NCBI GenBank assembly: GCA_031292915.1
Contig: JAUMSH010000078.1
Coordinates: forward strand, 1 to 18,499
Length of the DNA: 18,499 nucleotides
Source: Collinsella sp.
GTDB lineage: Bacteria > Actinomycetota > Coriobacteriia > Coriobacteriales > Coriobacteriaceae
Direction: 5' to 3'
The notes beneath the pieces are model-generated. The model was given only the letters and a program-made list of their open reading frames with translations. It was not told the DNA's origin and searched no databases. Made by a program: the position numbers and the translations under genes. Shown in pieces: positions 15,386-18,499 of the stretch (position 1 is the stretch's first letter; each line of letters starts with the position of its first letter).

Positions 15386-16927
15386 CTACTGTGCGGTACT
15401 GAGCGAGCGCTTGACTGCATCACACCAGCCCGCAAGGTTTTGTTCGCGGCGCTCGGCGGACATGTGGGGAAGGAAGGTCCTAACGATCTGGGCATTTTGC
15501 TCCAGTTCTTCCAGGTCTTCCCAATAGCCGACGGCAAGACCCGCCAAGTACGCGGCACCGATCGCCGTGGTCTCCACCGTCTCGCACTGCAACACGGGGA
15601 TATCCAGCAGATCGGCCTGGAATTGCATGATGAACTCGTTGCGCGAGGCACCGCCATCGACGGACAGGCGCTCAATCGAAAGTCCCACGTCCTGCTCCAT
15701 GGCGCGCAGCACGTCGTAGCTCTGATATGCCATGGATTCGCAGGCGGCACGTACGATGGTCGCACGGCTCGAGGCGCCGGTCAGACCGCACACGATACCG
15801 CGGGCATGCGGGTCCCACCAGGGAGCGCCCAGACCCGCAAAGGCGGGGACGAAGTAGCAGCCCTCATTGTCGTTGATCGAAGCGGCGAGTTGTGCCGACT
15901 CGCTCACACTCGAGATGATGCCCATGTTGTTGCGCAGCCAGTTCATGGTGGAACCGGCAGCAAAGATGGAGCCCTCGAGTGCATAGCTGATCTTGCCGTC
16001 CGCGGCGATACCGATCGTGGAGACCAGACCGTTCTTGGATTCGACGACCTCGTCGCCGGTGTTCATGAGCATAAAGCAACCCGTGCCATAGGTGTTTTTG
16101 GTCTGGCCGGGATGGAAGCAGCAGTGGCCGAACAGCGACGCCTGCTGGTCGCCCGCCACGCCCATGATGGGCGGCATGTTGGTCATGATGTCGCTCGCGA
16201 CGCGGCCGTAGTCGCCCGAGCTCCAACGAACCTCGGGCATCATGGAACGTGGAACGTCAAAGAGCGCCAGCAGGTCGTCGTCCCAATCGAGCGTATGGAT
16301 ATTAAAGAGTGCCGTGCGGCTGGCATTGGTGTAGTCGGTGGCAAAGACCTGACTGCCGGTGAGGTTGTAGATGAGCCAGGTGTCGATGGTGCCGAACATG
16401 AGGTCGCCCGCCGCCGCGCTCTCACGCGCACCGTCGACGTTGTCGAGGATCCACTGCACCTTGGAAGCCGAGAAATACGGATCGAGCGTGAGTCCCGTGC
16501 GGGAGCGCACCAGCTCTTCTGCGCCCCGCTCGACCAGCTCGTCGATCAGAGGTGCGGTGCGACGGCATTGCCACACGATGGCGTTATAGATGGGTTGGCC
16601 GCTTATGCGGTCCCACACCACCGTGGTCTCGCGCTGGTTGGAGATACCGATGGCGGCGATGCGGTCAGAATGGATGCCGCTCTTAAACTGGACCTCCATC
16701 ATCACGCCGATCTGGCTGGCAAGCACCTCCATGGGGTCTTGCTCTATCCAACCGGGACGCGGGAAGCTGGTTTTGACGCTACGACGTGCCTGCGCGACGA
16801 TGCAGCCGTACTCGTCGACGATGGTCGCAAGTACCGAGGTGGTGCTGCAGTCGAGCGCCATGATGTAGGAACCGCCAAAGTTAAACGAGGCATCTTCCAT
16901 GCCCAGGCTGCCCAGATTCAACGACAT
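15386..16927 (-). CDS. glpK: Glycerol kinase
   Basis: Phosphorylates glycerol to sn-glycerol 3-phosphate for glycolysis and lipid synthesis. The 513-residue FGGY-family product shows the glycerol-contacting Arg99-Glu100 in NQRETTVVWD, Trp119 in IVWQCRR, Tyr151 in LDPYFSASK and Asp260-Gln261 in GVAGDQQASLFG, which fits GlpK rather than xylulokinase or gluconokinase. The phosphate-binding loop reads ALDCSTTS where ALDQGTTS is usual. The N-terminus is about 15 residues longer than in E. coli before YIMALD; the first ATG is kept because GAAAGGTG stands six bases upstream. The His loop phosphorylated by HPr in enterococcal enzymes is not evident. It starts 13 bases after the threonylcarbamoyl-AMP synthase gene, so the two are probably cotranscribed. 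No glpF or glpD is in view. Confidence 0.92.
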   Translation of the reverse strand: MSLNLGSLGMEDASFNFGGSYIMALDCSTTSVLATIVDEYGCIVAQARRSVKTSFPRPGWIEQDPMEVLASQIGVMMEVQFKSGIHSDRIAAIGISNQRETTVVWDRISGQPIYNAIVWQCRRTAPLIDELVERGAEELVRSRTGLTLDPYFSASKVQWILDNVDGARESAAAGDLMFGTIDTWLIYNLTGSQVFATDYTNASRTALFNIHTLDWDDDLLALFDVPRSMMPEVRWSSGDYGRVASDIMTNMPPIMGVAGDQQASLFGHCCFHPGQTKNTYGTGCFMLMNTGDEVVESKNGLVSTIGIAADGKISYALEGSIFAAGSTMNWLRNNMGIISSVSESAQLAASINDNEGCYFVPAFAGLGAPWWDPHARGIVCGLTGASSRATIVRAACESMAYQSYDVLRAMEQDVGLSIERLSVDGGASRNEFIMQFQADLLDIPVLQCETVETTAIGAAYLAGLAVGYWEDLEELEQNAQIVRTFLPHMSAERREQNLAGWCDAVKRSLSTAQ

Positions 16928-16940
16928 CGCTTACACCTTT

Positions 16941-17684
16941 CTATTGCATCGGGTCGGACAGGACCCGTTCGATCTCTGATGCGGGAAGTGCGCCTTGGCG
17001 CAGGATCTGGAGCCCGCCGTGCTGGAACGACACGATGGTCGAGGCGTCGCGACACGGGGTCTCGCCGGCGTCGACGGCAACATCGACCCCCTCCAGGATG
17101 CGACCCTCGACGGCGGCAAAGCTTGCCGGCGAGGGCGCGCCGTGCGTGTTGGCGCTCGTACAGGCAAGGGGACTGCCGCAGGCGCGGATGAGCGCTTGGA
17201 CCACAGGCGAGGCCGACGCGCGAAGAGCCACCGTGTCGTCGGCGGCACGCATAAAGGTCGGCACGCAGGGGGCCGCCTTGACCACGATAGTCAGGGCTCC
17301 CGGCCAGCATCGTCGCGCGAGTACGCGAGCCTCTTCGGGGATATCCACGCCATAGCGGTCGAGTGCTTCGGCATTATCAACCAGCCAGGCGACCGTTTGG
17401 GTGAGCTTGCGCTGCTTGAGGGTAAAGATGCGGCGGTAGCCGGTACCGAGCGCGGGGACCGCGGCGCCATTGACGACAGCCTGCGGATCGCGCGGCCACG
17501 ATGGGAATTCGCTTGTATCTTGGGGCACGGCGTCCGAGAAGGCGTTGACTGCCACGGCGACACCGTAGACGGTCTCGGTCGGGATCAAGGCCAGGCCGCC
17601 GCGGCCGAGCACCTCGGCCGTGCGCTCGACGGCGAGCCGATGCGGCTCGCGCGTTCCCTCGTATACCCGATAGACCGTCTGCAT
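16941..17684 (-). CDS. L-threonylcarbamoyladenylate synthase (TsaC/YrdC/Sua5 family)
   Basis: Expected to make threonylcarbamoyl-AMP from threonine, bicarbonate and ATP, the first step of the t6A37 modification of ANN-decoding tRNAs. The 247-residue protein has the YrdC fold only, without the C-terminal Sua5 domain. Visible family motifs are LIPTETVYGV (33-42), KQR (90-92) of the K-x-R motif, CWPGALTIVV (126-135), TVALR (151-155) and CTSANTHG (175-182). An insertion of about 30 residues (roughly 53-82) sits between the first beta-strand motif and the KxR helix. ATG 17684 has AAGGGG about eleven bases upstream. glpK follows after 13 bases. An extended -10-like TGC-GAGAAT lies upstream near 17730, but I would not call a promoter on it. 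Confidence 0.88.
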   Translation of the reverse strand: MQTVYRVYEGTREPHRLAVERTAEVLGRGGLALIPTETVYGVAVAVNAFSDAVPQDTSEFPSWPRDPQAVVNGAAVPALGTGYRRIFTLKQRKLTQTVAWLVDNAEALDRYGVDIPEEARVLARRCWPGALTIVVKAAPCVPTFMRAADDTVALRASASPVVQALIRACGSPLACTSANTHGAPSPASFAAVEGRILEGVDVAVDAGETPCRDASTIVSFQHGGLQILRQGALPASEIERVLSDPMQ

Positions 17685-17818
17685 GTGTATGCCAGCCCCT
17701 TACGCTCTGGTGCAAGTTTGTTTACTGAGGGGCATTCTCGCACGAAACGTTCAACCTATTTGGCCAGAGTGCATGTTGGTTTGGTGAGCGGCTCTAGTAG
17801 TCGGTGAAAGTCAGGGGG

Positions 17819-18265
17819 TTATTGGAAGGCTACAGACTTCTTTGGTCTTCCGGCGTGACGTTCTTGGGCGGCGTAGCGCTCGATGCTGTCTATCGTTATC
17901 ATCCGACGGCCATCGACGAGTTCAACATCGAGCTTTCCGGCTTTGACCAGCGCGGTAATCCGCGGAGCGGAGACTTTGAGGTCCAGCGCTGCGCCTTTAA
18001 ATGTTCGGCACGCCGCTTCCCGAGCGTCCTCGTGGTCGATTTCGACTGAAAGGGCCACGACCTCGGCCGAGTGTTCGTACCCTGCCGGAGTCAAACCGTT
18101 GTTGAGGTCGTCGGCCAAAAACGCCATCAGCGCCTCGGTGGCATGGGCAATCGCTTCTTCGCGTGTATCGCCATCGGCAAAGGCGCCGGGAATCTGCGGG
18201 AAGCTGGCGCAGTAACCGTCGTCTTCTTTTATGAGAACGCAGTCATAGGTAAATCGCTGCCTCAT
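17819..18265 (-). CDS. hicB: HicB-family antitoxin
   Basis: The 148-residue product is the expected antitoxin and autorepressor of a HicAB module. The N-terminal HicB domain (about 1-60) has the classic pattern GYCASFPQIPGAFADGDTREEA followed by AIAHATEAL. The C-terminal part (about 97-133, VSAPRITALVKAGKLDVELVDGRRMITIDSIERYAAQ) resembles a small excisionase-like helix-turn-helix and may bind DNA. The frame extends to 18310, but ATG 18265 has TGGAGG four to five bases upstream and gives the standard N-terminus. It lies eleven bases after hicA, in the usual toxin-first order. Confidence 0.85.
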   Translation of the reverse strand: MRQRFTYDCVLIKEDDGYCASFPQIPGAFADGDTREEAIAHATEALMAFLADDLNNGLTPAGYEHSAEVVALSVEIDHEDAREAACRTFKGAALDLKVSAPRITALVKAGKLDVELVDGRRMITIDSIERYAAQERHAGRPKKSVAFQ

Positions 18266-18276
18266 TTTGCCTCCAA

Positions 18277-18462
18277 CTACCATCCAGCTTGGCGACGAAT
18301 ACTTGCCCACGTGCCCTTCTTTGGTCGATCACCACCAGAGCCGTTCACGGTGACAACACGGTCACCAGAAACATACTTAGCACGACTACCGACTTGCGCG
18401 ACCTTCACGAATCCATCGTGCTTGGGTAGGGCAATGATTTCCCGAAAGATAGGAGGTTGCAT
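18277..18462 (-). CDS. hicA: HicA-like toxin, catalytic histidine apparently missing
   Basis: HicA toxins are small double-stranded-RNA-binding-fold mRNA interferases. The 61-residue product fits in length and pattern: FREIIALPKHDGFVKVAQVGS, a beta-strand with VVTVN, and the closing KKGTWASIRRQAG typical of the family. The conserved segment normally reads GSH or GSNH, with the histidine needed for RNA cleavage; here it is GSRAKY (25-30), with no histidine at that place. The only histidine in the protein is His15, outside this motif. ATG 18462 has AAAGAGG seven bases upstream. Either the toxin is inactive or it works differently; HicA identity rests on context plus pattern. Confidence 0.8.
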   Translation of the reverse strand: MQPPIFREIIALPKHDGFVKVAQVGSRAKYVSGDRVVTVNGSGGDRPKKGTWASIRRQAGW

Positions 18463-18487
18463 GGGCCGACCTCTTTCAGCCGTCCTA

Positions 18488-18493
18488 ATTATA
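18488..18493 (-). promoter_or_regulatory. -10 box of the hicAB operon
   Basis: The minus strand at 18493-18488 reads a perfect TATAAT, about 26 bases before the hicA ATG. The -35 region is beyond the window edge. Confidence 0.6.
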
Positions 18494-18499
18494 AACTAC

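Noticed and set aside
14555..17191. An 878-codon plus-strand open frame across upp and glpK
   Set aside because: It is antisense to two clear genes with all family motifs. Long antisense frames are expected in GC-rich DNA, and its translation shows no recognisable domain.

Overview
This GC-rich chromosomal window fits a Coriobacteriia-type actinobacterium (Collinsella/Olsenella-like). The support is a compact F-type ATP synthase operon followed by murA and a LytR-CpsA-Psr (LCP) gene, heavy use of GTG/TTG starts with GGAGG-type ribosome sites, and RAYT/REP-like repeats with GGGGAC-type cores. The genus is an inference from gene content and sequence style; no 16S gene is present. Almost every gene lies on the minus strand; pepT is the only plus-strand gene.

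Layout from left to right. Positions 1-241 hold no convincing gene, but on the minus strand contain a boxA-like motif and nested hairpins that could be the leader or spacer of an rRNA operon beyond the left edge. A phosphohexomutase (242-1642) follows. Next is a two-gene operon of a DtxR/MntR-family metalloregulator and a zinc-type homocysteine S-methyltransferase (3126 down to 1800), ended by a clear intrinsic terminator. The regulator is divergent from pepT (3247-4494), a dizinc tripeptidase, and a perfect 18-nt palindrome lies between the two promoters. After the pepT terminator, 4560-4829 carries a REP-like direct repeat, a 93-nt imperfect hairpin and a perfect 11-bp hairpin.

The minus-strand run 6065-4830 (LCP ligase) and 7361-6078 (murA) forms a cell-wall pair. 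Upstream of murA is the full ATP synthase operon in the order atpI-like, atpB, E, F, H, A, G, D, C (14333 down to 7450), with a candidate promoter at 14395-14422. A strong terminator after atpC ends only about ten bases before the TTG start of murA, so murA expression must be tied to read-through or to a cryptic promoter.

Farther right are upp (uracil salvage), then glpK (glycerol kinase) directly downstream of a TsaC/YrdC-type threonylcarbamoyl-AMP synthase gene. At the right edge is a hicA-hicB toxin-antitoxin pair with a perfect TATAAT -10 box at the window end.

Most of the window is housekeeping: energy conservation, wall precursor synthesis and glycopolymer attachment, salvage, and tRNA modification. 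The less ordinary items are the shared operator between the metalloregulator and pepT, the terminator abutting murA, a signal-peptide-like N-terminus on ATP synthase subunit b, a 64-residue c subunit, and a HicA lacking the usual catalytic histidine. I see no clearly new defence or biosynthetic system here.
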